Numbered from the stretch's first letter, positions 1 through 13,481 are shown. The stretch is DNA of 64,000 bases from Nocardioides massiliensis (GCF_030811215.1 NZ_JAUSQM010000001.1:2852001-2916000); one strand, 5' to 3'. Numbers and translations: made by a program. Notes: generated from the letters alone by a model not told the origin.

Positions 1-1153
1 CATCGTCCCAGTCCAGTCCGTCGCGCTCGCGGTAGGACTCCAGCAGGCGCAGCTTCGCGACCCAGTCGAGCTCGGAGGCGCAGGAGTGGACGTCGGTCTC
101 GAGCCGGGTCAGCACCGACTCCCAGCGCGTCAACACGTCGCGGGTCTGCGCGTCGGCGTCGGTGCCGTAGCGGTCCTCGACGTACTTGCGGGCGAGGTCG
201 AGGTACTCCATCTGCAGCTGGACGGCGGTGAGCTTCCGGCCGTCGCGGAGTCGGACGAGGGTCTTCAGCGTGGGGTCGTGGGAGACCGCACGGAGCGCCG
301 CGACCGGGCCGTCGATCGTCAGGTCGCGGGTGATGAACTGGTCCTCGATCATCGCCAGGACGAGCGAGGTCGTGCCGACCTTGAGGTACGTCGACACCTC
401 CGCGAGGTTGGCGTCGCCGATGATCACGTGCAGCCGGCGGTAGCGCTCGGGGTCGGCGTGCGGCTCGTCGCGTGTGTTGATGATCGGGCGCTTGAGCGTG
501 GTCTCGAGTCCGACCTCGACCTCGAAGTAGTCGGCGCGCTGGCTGACCTGGAAGCCCTGCCCCTTGCCGTCCTGGCCGATCCCGACCCGGCCCGCACCAC
601 ACACCACCTGCCGGCTGACGAAGAACGGCGTGAGGTGGGTGACGATGTCGGCGAACGGCGTCGACCGCCGCATGAGGTAGTTCTCGTGAGCGCCGTAGCT
701 GGCGCCCTTGTTGTCGACGTTGTTCTTGTAGAGCGCGATCGGGGTGGCCCCCGGCGTCGCTGCCGCCAGCTCCGCGGCCCGCCGCATGACGTGCTCGCCG
801 GCCTTGTCCCACAGCACGACGTCGCGCGGCGTGGTGACCTCCGGTGTGGAGTACTCCGGGTGGGCGTGGTCGACGTACAACCGCGCCCCGTTGCCCAAGA
901 TGACGTTGGCCAGCCCGAGGTCCTCGTCGGTGAGCTGCGAGGGGTCGGCGGCGTCGCGGGACAGGTCGAACCCCCGCGCGTCGCGCAGCGGCGACTCCTC
1001 CTCGAAGTCCCAGCGCGCCCGCCGGGCCTGCGCGGTGGCGCTCGCGTAGGCGTTGACGATCTGCGACGAGGCGACCATCGGGTTGGCCTGGGGCTGGTTC
1101 TGCACCGAGATGCCGTACTCGACCTCGGTGCCCATGACGCGGCGTACGGTCAT
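1..1153 (-). CDS. dop: Depupylase/deamidase Dop, 3' end beyond the window
   Basis: Dop deamidates the C-terminal Gln of Pup and removes Pup from tagged proteins in the actinobacterial proteasome system. Translating the minus strand gives a start [16 protein letters not shown], the glutamine-synthetase-like N-terminus of the Dop/PafA family with the Glu that belongs to the active site (GTEVEYG). Later recognisable pieces are [13 protein letters not shown] and [18 protein letters not shown]. About 384 codons are present, against roughly 500 for the family, so the C-terminus lies to the left of position 1. The ATG (1151-1153) directly follows the stop codon of the ARC ATPase gene, so the two are co-transcribed. 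Position next to ARC favours Dop over the paralogue PafA. Confidence 0.93.
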   Translation of the reverse strand, partial: MTVRRVMGTEVEYGISVQNQPQANPMVASSQIVNAYASATAQARRARWDFEEESPLRDARGFDLSRDAADPSQLTDEDLGLANVILGNGARLYVDHAHPEYSTPEVTTPRDVVLWDKAGEHVMRRAAELAAATPGATPIALYKNNVDNKGASYGAHENYLMRRSTPFADIVTHLTPFFVSRQVVCGAGRVGIGQDGKGQGFQVSQRADYFEVEVGLETTLKRPIINTRDEPHADPERYRRLHVIIGDANLAEVSTYLKVGTTSLVLAMIEDQFITRDLTIDGPVAALRAVSHDPTLKTLVRLRDGRKLTAVQLQMEYLDLARKYVEDRYGTDADAQTRDVLTRWESVLTRLETDVHSCASELDWVAKLRLLESYRERDGLDWDD

Positions 1154-2939
1154 CTAGAGGTACTGACCCGTGTTGGAGACCGTGTCGATCGAGCGGCCGG
1201 GCTCGGTGCCCTGCTTGCCGGTGACGAGCGTGCGGATGAACACGATCCGCTCGCCCTTCTTGCCCGAGATCCGCGCCCAGTCGTCGGGGTTGGTCGTGTT
1301 GGGCAGGTCCTCGTTCTCCTTGAACTCGTCCACGCACGCCTGGAGCAGGTGGGACACCCGCAGGCCGCGCTGGTCGTGGTCGAGGAAGTCCTTGATCGCC
1401 ATCTTCTTGGCTCGGTCGACGATGTTCTGGATCATCGCGCCGGAGTTGAAGTCCTTGAAGTACAGGACCTCCTTGTCGCCGTTGGCGTAGGTGACCTCCA
1501 AGAAGCGGTTCTCGTCGCTCTCGGCGTACATCCGCTCGACCGTCGCCCGGATCATCGCGGCGACGCAGGCCTCGCGGTCGCCGCCGAACTCGGCGAGGTC
1601 CTCGGCGTGCAGCGGCAGGCGCGAGGTGAGGTACTTGGAGAAGATGTCGCGCGCCGACTCCGCATCCGGCCGCTCGATCTTGATCTTCACGTCGAGCCGG
1701 CCCGGGCGCAGGATCGCCGGGTCGATCATGTCCTCGCGGTTGGAGGCACCGATGACGAGGACGTTCTCCAGGGTCTCCACGCCGTCGATCTCGCTGAGCA
1801 GCTGCGGGACGATGGTGTTCTCGACGTCGGAGGACACCCCCGAGCCGCGGGTGCGGAACAACGAGTCCATCTCATCGAAGAACACGATGACCGGCGTACC
1901 CATGCTCGCCTTCTCACGGGCGCGCTGGAACACCAGCCGGATGTGGCGCTCGGTCTCGCCGACGTACTTGTTGAGCAGCTCGGGGCCCTTGATGTTGAGG
2001 AAGTACGCCCGGACCTCGTTGCCGAGGCCCTCGGCGCCCGTGCGCGCGGCCACCTTCTTCGCCAACGAGTTCGCGACGGCCTTCGCGATCAGCGTCTTGC
2101 CGCAGCCGGGCGGGCCGTAGAGGAGCACGCCCTTGGGCGGCTTGAGCTCGTGGTCGACGAAGAGGTCGGGGTGGAGGTACGGCAGCTCGACGGCGTCACG
2201 GATCTGGTCGATCTGGTTGCGCAGGCCACCGATCGACTCGTAGTCGATGTCGGGCACCTCCTCGAGCACCAGCTCCTCGACCTCGGACTTGGGCACGCGC
2301 TCGTAGACGTAGCCCGACCGGCCGTCGAGGAGCAGGGAGTCACCGGCGCGCAGCGTGATGTCACGCAGCGGCTCGGCCAGTCGCACGACCCGCTCTTCGT
2401 CGGCGTTGCCGAGCACGAGGACGCGTTCGCCGTCGGCGAGCAGCTCCTTGAAGGTGACGATCTCCCCGACCTTCTCGAACGCCAGGGCCGAGACCACGTT
2501 GAGCGACTCGTTGAGCATGACCTCCTGCCCGGGCGTCAGCGCGTCACGGTCGACTGCAGGGCTGACGTTGACCCGGAGCTTGCGGCCGCCGGTGAAGACG
2601 TCGATCGTGCCGTCCTCGTGCGCCTCGAGGAAGGTGCCGAACCCCGCGGGCGGCTGGGCGAGCCGGTCGACCTCCTCCTTGAGGGTGGTGATCTGGTCAC
2701 GGGCGTCGCGCAGCGTCTGGGCGAGCTTCTCGTTCTGCGCCGTGAGCGCCGAGAGCGAGCGCTGGGCATCGGCCAGGCGCAGGTCGAGGCCGTCGGCGCC
2801 CCCGCGGTCGGAGAGCCGTCGGCGCAGCGCGCCCACCTCCGCCTCCAGGTCGGCGACCTGGCGCAGCAGGTCGTCGGTGCTCCGGCTCGAGTGCCGGTCC
2901 GGACCCATCCCTGATGTCGGCATCCCCGATGTCGGCATG
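1154..2939 (-). CDS. arc: Proteasome-associated AAA+ ATPase ARC/Mpa
   Basis: Hexameric ATPase that recognises pupylated proteins, unfolds them and feeds them into the 20S proteasome. The N-terminal coiled coil (about residues 20-95, rich in Leu/Glu/Arg) is the Pup-binding part, followed by OB-type domains. The AAA module has Walker A GPPGCGKT near residue 278 and Walker B FFDEMD near residue 352. The chain ends in GQYL, the gate-opening tail that docks on the proteasome. I chose ATG 2937-2939 because GGAGGTG lies 6 nt upstream; the in-frame GTG at 2945-2947 overlaps that ribosome site. A TAGTGT hexamer at 2969-2974 may be the -10 element. The N-terminus carries a short MPTSG duplication. Confidence 0.96.
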
Positions 2940-3029
2940 GCGTTCACCTCCGCAGGCTCGTGGCGACGACACTACCCGCGCCGTCCCCACCTCACCCGGG
3001 ATATCCGCCCCGGGTGGGTCACCGATTGG

Positions 3030-3971
3030 TCACGGATCCGGCGTCGTCTCGGGTGCTGGGACGCCGGTGGGCCGCGGGCCCGTGTAGTCGGTCCCGTAGG
3101 CACCCGGCGCCGGACGCCGCTTCTTGACCGGTGCGCGCTCTCCCGGGCTCATCCGCCGCGCGGTCACGAGGAAGCCGGTGTGTCCGTTCATGGAGTGGGC
3201 CGGGCGCACCGCGAGACCCTCGACGTGCCACTCCCGGACCAGCGTCTCCCACGGCTGCGGCTCGGTGAACTCCCCGTGGGCGCGCAGGGTCTCCACGACC
3301 CGACTCAGCTGCGTGGTCGTGGCGACGTAGCAGCAGACGATCCCACCGGCCCGGAGCGCGGTCGCGACGGCATCGATGCAGTCCCACGGTGCGAGCATGT
3401 CGAGGATGACGCGGTCGACCGAGCCGGGCGCCTCGACCTGGGGCAGCGCCTCGGCGAGGTCGCCCACGGTGAGGGTCCAGGTGGCGGGGACGTCGCCGAA
3501 GAACTGGTCGACGTTCTTCTCGGCGATCGCGGCGAAGTCGTCACGGCGCTCGAAGGACGACACCCGACCCTCGGCGCCGACGGCGCGCAGCAGGCTGCAG
3601 GTGAGGGCGCCGGAGCCTGCGCCCGCTTCCACCACGACCGCACCGGGGTAGATGTCGGCCATCGCGACGATCTGGGCGGCGTCCTTCGGGTAGACCACGG
3701 CGGCCCCGCGGGGCATCGACACGACGTACTCGTTGAGGAGCGGACGGAACACCAGGTAGTCCGCCCCGAGCGTGCTCGTGACGGTGAAGCCCTCCTCGCG
3801 CCCGATCAGGGCGTCGTGGTCGATGGCGCCCCGGTTGGTGAAGTACTGCTTGCCCGCCTCCAGGCGCAGGTTGCGCCGCCGGCCCTTGGCGTCGGTCAGC
3901 CGCACCCATTCCCCGGACTCGAGGGGACCTCGGCGGACGCCGGAGGGCGCGGACGGCTGCTCGTTGCTCAC
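3030..3971 (-). CDS. trmI: tRNA (adenine-58-N1)-methyltransferase TrmI
   Basis: SAM-dependent enzyme that makes m1A58 in the T-loop of tRNA; 313 residues. An N-terminal barrel-like part (GEWVRLTDAKGRRRNL) precedes the Rossmann domain, with the SAM loop VVEAGAGSGALT and the later LDMLAPWDCIDAV and HSMNGHTGFLVTARR segments typical of actinobacterial TrmI. Position upstream of ARC is the conserved actinobacterial order. I chose GTG 3969-3971 because TAGGCT (3979-3984) sits exactly 7 nt before it, a leaderless start; the open frame extends much further upstream, but that extension would overlap the divergent gene. The C-terminal tail is Pro/Arg rich. Confidence 0.94.
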   Translation of the reverse strand: MSNEQPSAPSGVRRGPLESGEWVRLTDAKGRRRNLRLEAGKQYFTNRGAIDHDALIGREEGFTVTSTLGADYLVFRPLLNEYVVSMPRGAAVVYPKDAAQIVAMADIYPGAVVVEAGAGSGALTCSLLRAVGAEGRVSSFERRDDFAAIAEKNVDQFFGDVPATWTLTVGDLAEALPQVEAPGSVDRVILDMLAPWDCIDAVATALRAGGIVCCYVATTTQLSRVVETLRAHGEFTEPQPWETLVREWHVEGLAVRPAHSMNGHTGFLVTARRMSPGERAPVKKRRPAPGAYGTDYTGPRPTGVPAPETTPDP

Positions 3972-3978
3972 CCGCGGG

Positions 3979-4015
3979 AGCCTACGAGGTCGATGTCGGT
4001 CCAGCGCCTTAAGGT
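3979..4015. promoter_or_regulatory. Divergent leaderless promoters, trmI and RecB-like gene
   Basis: Two TANNNT hexamers face away from each other in a 51-bp gap. TAGGCT on the minus strand (3979-3984) is 7 nt from the trmI GTG. TAAGGT on the plus strand (4010-4015) is 7 nt from the ATG at 4023. This spacing is what SigA-type leaderless promoters in actinobacteria show; no ribosome site is present for either gene. Confidence 0.6.
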
Positions 4016-4022
4016 CGGCCTC

Positions 4023-4847
4023 ATGACGTCCGAGGCACCCTCGCTCTCTCCCTCGCGGGCTGCGGAGTTCGTCATGTGTCCGTTGCGCTACCGCTTCCGC
4101 GCGATCGACCGGCTGCCCGAGCCGCCCTCGGCCGAGGCCGTCCGCGGCACCCTGGTGCACCTCGTCCTGGAACGCCTCTTCGACCTGCCCGCTGCGGAGC
4201 GCACGCCTGCGGCGGCGGTCCAGCTGCTCGCGCCGGCCTGGCAGGACCTGGTGGCCCTCGAGCCGGAGTGCCTCGATCTGCACGCTGACGACGAGGAGCG
4301 CGACCGCTGGCTGGAGACGGCGGCAGCGATCGTCGAGCGCTACTTCGTGCTGGAGGATCCGCGCAGCATCGAGCCCGCGGAGCGCGAGCTCTTCCTCGAG
4401 CACCTGCACGAGTCCGGGGTCGTCCTGCGCGGGATCATCGACCGGGTCGACGCCGCTCCCGATGGAGCACTGCGGATCGTCGACTACAAGACCGGCCGTC
4501 CGCCCGGCGAGCGCTACGAGGCGGCGGCGTTGTTCCAGCTGCGCTTCTATGCGCTGTTGCTGTGGCGCACCCGTGGCGTCCTACCGACCGTCTTGCAGCT
4601 GCTCTACGTCGCCGACGGCACGGTGCTGAGCATCGCCCCGGACGCCGACGACCTGCGACGCACCGAGCAGCGCGCGCTCGCCGTCTGGCGGGCGATCCGG
4701 TCTGCCGAGGCGTCCGGTGAGTGGTTGCCCGGGGAGCGACCGCCATGCTCCTGGTGCGCCTACCAGGCGCTGTGCCCGGCGTGGGGCGGCACCCCTCCCC
4801 CGTTGCCTGCGACCCCTACTCCTCGAGCGGCCGACGTCCTATCCTGA
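4023..4847 (+). CDS. RecB-family PD-(D/E)XK exonuclease with Fe-S cysteines
   Basis: Predicted nuclease of the PD-(D/E)XK superfamily, 274 residues, similar to the RecB/AddB C-terminal and Cas4-like single-domain nucleases found beside the actinobacterial proteasome genes. The catalytic core is seen in the RIVDYKTGRPP motif (Asp and Lys), with the upstream DRVDAAP segment. One cysteine near the start (FVMCPLRYRF) and a C-terminal cluster CSWCAYQALCPAW give four cysteines that probably bind a 4Fe-4S cluster. The start is ATG 4023, 7 nt after TAAGGT. The substrate cannot be told from sequence. Confidence 0.85.
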   Translation: MTSEAPSLSPSRAAEFVMCPLRYRFRAIDRLPEPPSAEAVRGTLVHLVLERLFDLPAAERTPAAAVQLLAPAWQDLVALEPECLDLHADDEERDRWLETAAAIVERYFVLEDPRSIEPAERELFLEHLHESGVVLRGIIDRVDAAPDGALRIVDYKTGRPPGERYEAAALFQLRFYALLLWRTRGVLPTVLQLLYVADGTVLSIAPDADDLRRTEQRALAVWRAIRSAEASGEWLPGERPPCSWCAYQALCPAWGGTPPPLPATPTPRAADVLS

Positions 4848-4908
4848 CCGGAACACTCGGGGGACACGCCGATCATCTGCGGCCGTCTCGGATCATCAGG
4901 GGGAAGCA

Positions 4909-5496
4909 ATGGTCAGGACTCGCCTTCGGTCGACGGTGGCGATCTTCGCCGCCGGCACGATCGTCAGCACGGTGGGCGTCGTCGCTCTTGGGAGCCCTTC
5001 TGCCTCGGCGTCGCAGGGATGCACCAAGCGCGAGGAGTCGGTGATCACCGGCAAGGGCAGGGGCGTCTGGATCCCCAGCAGCCTCGCCGGTCCGTGGACC
5101 GCCGGCGAGGGCTCGGTGTCCATCAGCTGGACGGAGGGCAAGGACTACTCCCAGGCCCGCGGTTCCAGCAGAGCGGTCGGTGGCGAGGGGAAGTTGAAGC
5201 TCCCACTCGGCGAGGCGTCAGCGACCTACAACCACCAGTGGAACAAGAACACCACCACCACGACCCGGCGGACGACCACGGTCAACCGCACCTGGACCAT
5301 CCCGAAGAAGGGCAAGCACCGCATCCGGTGGTACCAGCGCGGTCGGGAGTTCCGGGCGACGAGGTACATCTTCTATGTGAACTGCCCCTCGGTGTCCCGC
5401 ACGTGGGTGGTCCGGGTCCCTCTGAGGAGGGACACCCAGGCGAACCGACTGATCGCGATCGAGAAGTTCAAGAACCGCAACAAGCCGCGCTACTGA
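4909..5496 (+). CDS. Secreted hypothetical protein
   Basis: A 195-residue protein I cannot assign to a family. It opens with a clear Sec signal peptide (basic MVRTRLR, hydrophobic stretch, probable cleavage after ASASAS near residue 35). The mature part has only two cysteines, QGC near residue 38 and NCPS near residue 163, which could form a disulfide. It is rich in Ser/Thr/Lys/Arg, with a run of threonines (NTTTTTRRTTT) near the middle and a basic C-terminus. AGGGGGAAG lies just upstream of the ATG at 4909. The last 7 nt overlap the end of the convergent HAD phosphatase gene. A beta-rich secreted protein is plausible, but function is unknown. Confidence 0.7.
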   Translation: MVRTRLRSTVAIFAAGTIVSTVGVVALGSPSASASQGCTKREESVITGKGRGVWIPSSLAGPWTAGEGSVSISWTEGKDYSQARGSSRAVGGEGKLKLPLGEASATYNHQWNKNTTTTTRRTTTVNRTWTIPKKGKHRIRWYQRGREFRATRYIFYVNCPSVSRTWVVRVPLRRDTQANRLIAIEKFKNRNKPRY

Positions 5497-6164
5497 CCGA
5501 CGTACGCTTCCCACAGGTCGGCCACCCGGATCCCGGCCAGCCCCGAGGAACGCACGACGCGTCCCGGTCCCGGGAGGACCGGGACGTGGTTGGGCACCGC
5601 GAGCACGCGACAACCGGCGGCCTCCGCGGACCGGGCGCCGGTGTTGCTGTCCTCGATGGCCAGGCAGTCCTCGGCGGGCACGTCGAGCAGGCGTGCTGCC
5701 TTCAGGTACGGCTCGGGATGCGGCTTGCCGTGGGTCACGGTGTCACCGGTCACGATGGCGGCGAAGGTTCCCGCAGGGAGGGCGTCCAGCATCGGCTGGA
5801 CGAAGCGCGTGTAGGACATCGTCACCAGCGCACACGGCACGCCGCGCTCCCCGAGCTCAGCCAACAGCTCGCGCGCACCCGGACACCACGGCACCTCGGT
5901 GCGCATCCGCGCGGTCACCCGGTCGAGGAGTTCCTCGACGATCTGGGCCGGCTCGAGCGGCACGCCCGCGTGCTCGGCGATGTAGCGACCGGAGGTCAGG
6001 AGGTCGTTGCCGACGAGCTGCAGCGCGTGCTCCTCGCTCCACGACCCCCCGTACTGCTCGGCGAGCTCGAACTCGGCCGCAATCCAGTACGGCTCGGTGT
6101 CGACGATCGTGCCGTCCATGTCCCACAGCACGGCCGCCGGCGTCCGGACGTCCGTTGCCGCCAC
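5490..6164 (-). CDS. HAD-superfamily phosphatase, beta-phosphoglucomutase-like
   Basis: A 224-residue hydrolase of HAD subfamily IA. Motif I is LWDMDGTIVDTEP with the nucleophile and acid aspartates; motif II is the VTMSYTRF serine/threonine region; motif III is the Lys in HGKPHPEPY; motif IV is AIEDSNTGARSA. It most resembles small sugar-phosphate or pyrophosphate phosphatases, but the substrate is not clear. I chose GTG 6162-6164, two nucleotides after the metH stop codon, so translation is coupled to metH; a HAD gene directly behind metH is a recurring actinobacterial arrangement. Its 3' end overlaps the convergent secreted-protein gene by 7 nt. Confidence 0.88.
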   Translation of the reverse strand: MAATDVRTPAAVLWDMDGTIVDTEPYWIAAEFELAEQYGGSWSEEHALQLVGNDLLTSGRYIAEHAGVPLEPAQIVEELLDRVTARMRTEVPWCPGARELLAELGERGVPCALVTMSYTRFVQPMLDALPAGTFAAIVTGDTVTHGKPHPEPYLKAARLLDVPAEDCLAIEDSNTGARSAEAAGCRVLAVPNHVPVLPGPGRVVRSSGLAGIRVADLWEAYVGQ

Positions 6165-6166
6165 GC

Positions 6167-9892
<3,726 letters not shown>

Positions 9893-9898
9893 CCGGCC

Positions 9899-9965
9899 AG
9901 CGTAGGTGAGCCCGCCTACCGGACGGCGGTTCTCCGCATGCTGACATGGGCCGACGTCCTAACCT
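9899..9965. promoter_or_regulatory. Divergent leaderless promoters, metH and PAC2 gene
   Basis: The gap between metH and the PAC2 gene is under 80 bp. TACGCT (9899-9904, minus) is 6 nt from the metH GTG and TAACCT (9960-9965, plus) is 6 nt from the GTG at 9972. The GGAGGT directly abutting that GTG is too close to act as a normal ribosome site, which supports a leaderless start. Confidence 0.6.
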
Positions 9966-9971
9966 GGAGGT

Positions 9972-10826
9972 GTGATCGAGATCGAGGAAGTCGACCCGCT
10001 GACCGCGCCGGTGCTGATCGCCGCGTTCGAAGGATGGAACGACGCCGCCGACGCTGCGTCCGCGGTGATCGACCACCTCATCGACGTCTGGGACGCCCAG
10101 GTCGTCGCGGCCATCGACCCCGAGGACTTCTACGACTTCCAGATGAACCGCCCCGTCGTCGGCACCGACGATGCGGGCATGCGGCGCATCACCTGGCCGT
10201 CGACCCAGCTCTCGGTCGCGCGCCCGCCCGGGGCGAGCCGCGACATCGTCCTGCTGCGCGGCATCGAGCCGAGCATGCGCTGGCGCCAGTTCTGCGCCGA
10301 GCTGCTCGCCGGCGCCGACGAGCTCGGGGTCGAGATGGTGGTCACGCTGGGCGCGTTGCTCGCCGACACGCCGCACACGCGACCCATCCCCGTGACCGGG
10401 ACGGCCTCCGAGCCCGAGCTCGCCGACCGGCTGAAGCTCGACCAGTCGCGCTACGAGGGACCGACGGGCATCGTCGGGGTCTTCGAGGATGCCTGCACCC
10501 GGTTGGACTTCCCGGCCGTGTCGTTCTGGGCGGCGGTCCCCCACTACGTCGCCCAGCCGCCGTGCCCCAAGGCGACCCTGGCGCTGCTCGGCCAGCTCGA
10601 GGACCTGCTGGAGATCAGCATCCCGCTCGGCACCCTGCCCGAGGACGCCCGGGCGTGGGAGCGCGGGGTGGACGAGCTGGCGGAGGACGACGAGGAGATC
10701 GCCGACTACGTGCGGGCACTCGAGGAGAGCCGCGACACCGCCGAGCTCCCCGAGGCCAGCGGCGAGGCGATCGCCCGCGAGTTCGAGCGCTACCTCAAGC
10801 GGCGCGACGACTCGCAGACCGACTGA
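9972..10826 (+). CDS. PAC2-family protein
   Basis: A 284-residue member of the PAC2 family, named after a proteasome assembly chaperone fold. Visible hallmarks are the N-terminal VLIAAFEGWNDAADAAS, the LLRGIEPSMRWRQF segment and GALLADTPHTRP. Actinobacterial homologues are found beside mshC or proteasome genes, and a role in protein complex assembly has been suggested but is not shown by the sequence. The gene is divergent from metH and convergent with mshC (16-bp gap). Confidence 0.85.
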   Translation: MIEIEEVDPLTAPVLIAAFEGWNDAADAASAVIDHLIDVWDAQVVAAIDPEDFYDFQMNRPVVGTDDAGMRRITWPSTQLSVARPPGASRDIVLLRGIEPSMRWRQFCAELLAGADELGVEMVVTLGALLADTPHTRPIPVTGTASEPELADRLKLDQSRYEGPTGIVGVFEDACTRLDFPAVSFWAAVPHYVAQPPCPKATLALLGQLEDLLEISIPLGTLPEDARAWERGVDELAEDDEEIADYVRALEESRDTAELPEASGEAIAREFERYLKRRDDSQTD

Positions 10827-10842
10827 GCGGACCCGAGCGGCG

Positions 10843-12066
10843 TCAGAGGCGGACGCCGAGGGCGGCGTCGACGAGGCGGCGTACGGCGTCTCCCCCGCCG
10901 GACCCGCTGACCGCCCAGGCGTCCAGCGCCGCGAGCGCACGCGGGGCGTCGAGGTCGGCACGCAGTGCGGTGAGCACCTCGCCGCACACGGGCCCGGCGT
11001 CGCCGTCGGGGCGCGACGCGGCCGCCTCACGCCAGGTCGCCAGCCGCGTCTCGGCAGCGCGCAGCAGGTCGCTGCTCCACTCCCAGTCGCTGCGGTAGTG
11101 CTGGGAGAGCAGGGCGAGTCGGATGGCGACGGGCTCGACACCTGCCGTCCGGAGCCGGGAGACGAACTCGAGGTTGCCGAGGGACTTCGACATCTTCTCG
11201 CCGTCGAGCGCCACCATCCCGGTGTGGACGTAGGCACGGGCGAACCGCTCGCCGTTCGCGACCACCTGGGTCTGCGCGGCCGACATCTCGTGGTGCGGGA
11301 AGACCAGGTCGCTCCCCCCGCCCTGGACGTCGAGGGGCCCCCCGGCGTGGGCACGGGCGATCGCCGAGCACTCCGTGTGCCACCCGGGGCGCCCGCGACC
11401 CAGCGAGGAGTCCCAGGCAGGCTCGTCCGGACGCTCGGCGCGCCACAGCAGGCAGTCGAGCGGGTCCTTCTTGCCGGGACGGTCGGGGTCGCCGCCGCGC
11501 TCGGCGAAGATCGCCGCCATCTGCTCACGGGTCCAGCCGGAGACCTCTCCGAAGGTCGGGTCGGCGGAGACGGAGAAGTAGAGGTCGTCCTCGACCGCGT
11601 AGACCGATCCCGCGGCGCGGAGCTCCTCGATCATCTCCACGACGAGCGGGATGGACTCGACGACGCCGATGTAGGCAGCCGGAGCGAGGACGTTGAGCGC
11701 CTCCATGTCGGTGCGGAACAGGTCGGTCTGGCGCTGCGCGAGCTCGCGCCAGTCCTCGCCGTCACGGGTGGCGCGCTCGAGCAACGGGTCGTCGACGTCG
11801 GTGACGTTCTGGACGTACTGCACCCGGTGGCCGGCGGTGCGCCACGCCCGGTTGAGCAGGTCGAAGGCGACATACGTCGCGGCGTGGCCGAGGTGCGTGG
11901 CGTCGTACGGCGTGATGCCACAGACGTAGAGCCGCGCCGTGCCGTCGGCGGGGGTCAGCTCCATCAGGGAGTCGGAGGCGGTGTCGTGCACACGCACGGC
12001 CACGTCGGCGACGGCCGATGCCAGGTCGCTGACGTCGGGCGGGTCGATACTCGGCCAGGCGTGCAT
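10843..12066 (-). CDS. mshC: L-cysteine:1D-myo-inositol 2-amino-2-deoxy-alpha-D-glucopyranoside ligase MshC
   Basis: ATP-dependent ligase joining cysteine to GlcN-Ins, the third step of mycothiol synthesis. It is a class I tRNA-synthetase-like protein of 407 residues, shorter than CysS. The HIGH-like motif is in [19 protein letters not shown], the zinc and substrate part in [11 protein letters not shown] and [10 protein letters not shown], and the KMSKS loop is [10 protein letters not shown]. The N-terminal extension [12 protein letters not shown] distinguishes MshC from CysS. The start is ATG 12064-12066, 6 nt after TAGACT (12073-12078). Its presence implies mycothiol is the main low-molecular-weight thiol. 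Confidence 0.96.
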   Translation of the reverse strand: MHAWPSIDPPDVSDLASAVADVAVRVHDTASDSLMELTPADGTARLYVCGITPYDATHLGHAATYVAFDLLNRAWRTAGHRVQYVQNVTDVDDPLLERATRDGEDWRELAQRQTDLFRTDMEALNVLAPAAYIGVVESIPLVVEMIEELRAAGSVYAVEDDLYFSVSADPTFGEVSGWTREQMAAIFAERGGDPDRPGKKDPLDCLLWRAERPDEPAWDSSLGRGRPGWHTECSAIARAHAGGPLDVQGGGSDLVFPHHEMSAAQTQVVANGERFARAYVHTGMVALDGEKMSKSLGNLEFVSRLRTAGVEPVAIRLALLSQHYRSDWEWSSDLLRAAETRLATWREAAASRPDGDAGPVCGEVLTALRADLDAPRALAALDAWAVSGSGGGDAVRRLVDAALGVRL

Positions 12067-12089
12067 GGGGTCAGTCTAGGGAGGGGGTC

Positions 12090-12881
12090 TCAGAAGGCGG
12101 GCCATGGGATGGCCGGCCACTCACCACTGGGGAAGGGCAGTGCCCCGGTGCGTAGCAGGTCCTGGCAGCGCCGCCGGCAGGCACGGACCTCCGCCGAGGT
12201 CACGTGCGCATCCAGAGCCATCGCCAGCGGGCTCTCCTGGTCGCCGAGCTCGTCCACGAGAGCCGTGACCGCGGCCCGCTCGTCGGGCAGCAGCGCCTCG
12301 CCCGCCCAGCCCCACAGCACGGTGCGCAGCTTGGGGTCGACGCTCATCGACACGCCGTGGTCGACGCCGTAGCGGTGGCCGCCGTCGACGGCGATCACGT
12401 GCCCGCCCTTGCGGTCGCCGTTGTTGATGACCGCGTCGAAGACCGCCATGCGGCGCAGCGCGGCGCAGTCCTCGTGGACGAGGTCGACCGGGTGGCCGTC
12501 CCCGTCGATCGCCGAGAGCACGTGCCGGAACCCCGGGGCCGGGGTGCCCTCGGGCACCAGGTCCACCGGCTGCGCGCTCGGGTCCGGCTCGACGTAGAGC
12601 TGGACCATCCCCGGTCCCGCCGGACCGTCGCGCAGCACGGTCGGGGGCACGACCTCCCAGCCGAGGGCCTCACTCACGAGGTACGCCGCCACCTCGCGGC
12701 CGGCGAGGGTCCCGTCGGGGAAGTCCCACAGCGGGCGCTCCCCCGCGACGGGCTTGTAGACGGCACGCACGCCGTCGATCTCCACCAGCAGCGTGGCGTT
12801 CGAGGCGGGCAGGATCCGCCCGACGACCGTCAGCTCCGCGTCCGCCAGCAGCGGTGCCGTGGTCGCGAGGGGCTCACGCAC
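12090..12881 (-). CDS. SCO1664-family protein (phosphatidylinositol kinase-like fold)
   Basis: A 263-residue conserved actinobacterial protein related to the PI3/PI4-kinase or HipA-like fold. Lysine region AVYKPVAGERPLWDFP could bind phosphate; the C-terminal half has FDAVINNGDRKGGHVI and YGVDHGVSMS, which fit a catalytic-loop Asn/Asp and a metal-binding Asp-His. The true activity is unknown. The GTG start (12879-12881) lies inside the end of the DUF3090 gene, an 8-nt overlap that implies coupled translation. The order with DUF3090, the histidine phosphatase, uppP and mshC is conserved among actinobacteria. Confidence 0.82.
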   Translation of the reverse strand: MREPLATTAPLLADAELTVVGRILPASNATLLVEIDGVRAVYKPVAGERPLWDFPDGTLAGREVAAYLVSEALGWEVVPPTVLRDGPAGPGMVQLYVEPDPSAQPVDLVPEGTPAPGFRHVLSAIDGDGHPVDLVHEDCAALRRMAVFDAVINNGDRKGGHVIAVDGGHRYGVDHGVSMSVDPKLRTVLWGWAGEALLPDERAAVTALVDELGDQESPLAMALDAHVTSAEVRACRRRCQDLLRTGALPFPSGEWPAIPWPAF

Positions 12882-13449
12882 CGGACCGCTTGAAGCCGTT
12901 GGCGCGCGGACACAGGTGACCCTCCGGGTCGACCGGTCCCCCGCAGAACGGGCACGGCGCCCGGCCGGCGGCGACCACCCGCTCGGCGCGCTCGCAGAAG
13001 GCGCGCGCCTGACCGGGTCGCAGCCGGACGAGCAGGATCTCCGCGGGCTCGGGTTCGCTGATCTCCTCCTCCGGCTGGTCGGGCGCGATGACCGACTCCT
13101 CGGTGAAGGGGAAGACTTCGACCACCACGCTGTCGTCGCTGTCGTCCCAGGCCAGCGTCATGGTGCCGGCGCGGAACTCCTCGACGATCGGCTGCTCCAG
13201 CGGCAGGTCGTCGGCGAGGTCCTTCGGGGTCACGGCCGGCACGACGACGTCCTCACCGGCCGCCCGCATCACCTCGTCGAGGAGCTCGTCGATGCGGTGG
13301 GCCAGCGCTGCGACCTGCTGCTTCTCGAGCGCGACCGTGGTGATCCGAGTGCCGGCGCGGGCCTGCAGGAAGAAGGTGCGTTGTCCTGGCTCGCCCACGG
13401 TCCCGGCGACGAAGCGCTCGGGAGGGTCGAAGCGGTGGATGACCGGCAT
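12874..13449 (-). CDS. DUF3090 family protein
   Basis: A 191-residue protein of the actinobacterial DUF3090 family (uncharacterised). The N-terminus MPVIHRFDPPERFVAGTVG and the phrase RTFFLQAR are family hallmarks, and the C-terminus carries a likely zinc site, CPFCGGPVDPEGHLCPRANG, with three cysteines and a histidine. ATG 13447-13449 follows TAGAGT (13456-13461) by 6 nt, so it can have its own leaderless promoter within the run. It overlaps the downstream kinase-like gene by 8 nt. Confidence 0.88.
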   Translation of the reverse strand: MPVIHRFDPPERFVAGTVGEPGQRTFFLQARAGTRITTVALEKQQVAALAHRIDELLDEVMRAAGEDVVVPAVTPKDLADDLPLEQPIVEEFRAGTMTLAWDDSDDSVVVEVFPFTEESVIAPDQPEEEISEPEPAEILLVRLRPGQARAFCERAERVVAAGRAPCPFCGGPVDPEGHLCPRANGFKRSGA

Positions 13450-13481
13450 GGTTCGACTCTAGGGGCACTGGTCCAGCGGGC

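Noticed and set aside
86-2914. 942-residue open frame on the plus strand
   Set aside because: Antisense to ARC and dop; its translation is rich in Arg/Asp/Val/Gly and lacks domains. It arises from GC-rich codon bias, like many other long shadow frames in the window.
9893-9971. Cobalamin riboswitch before metH
   Set aside because: The metH -10 is 6 nt from its start and the gap to the divergent gene is under 80 bp, so there is no leader for a riboswitch.
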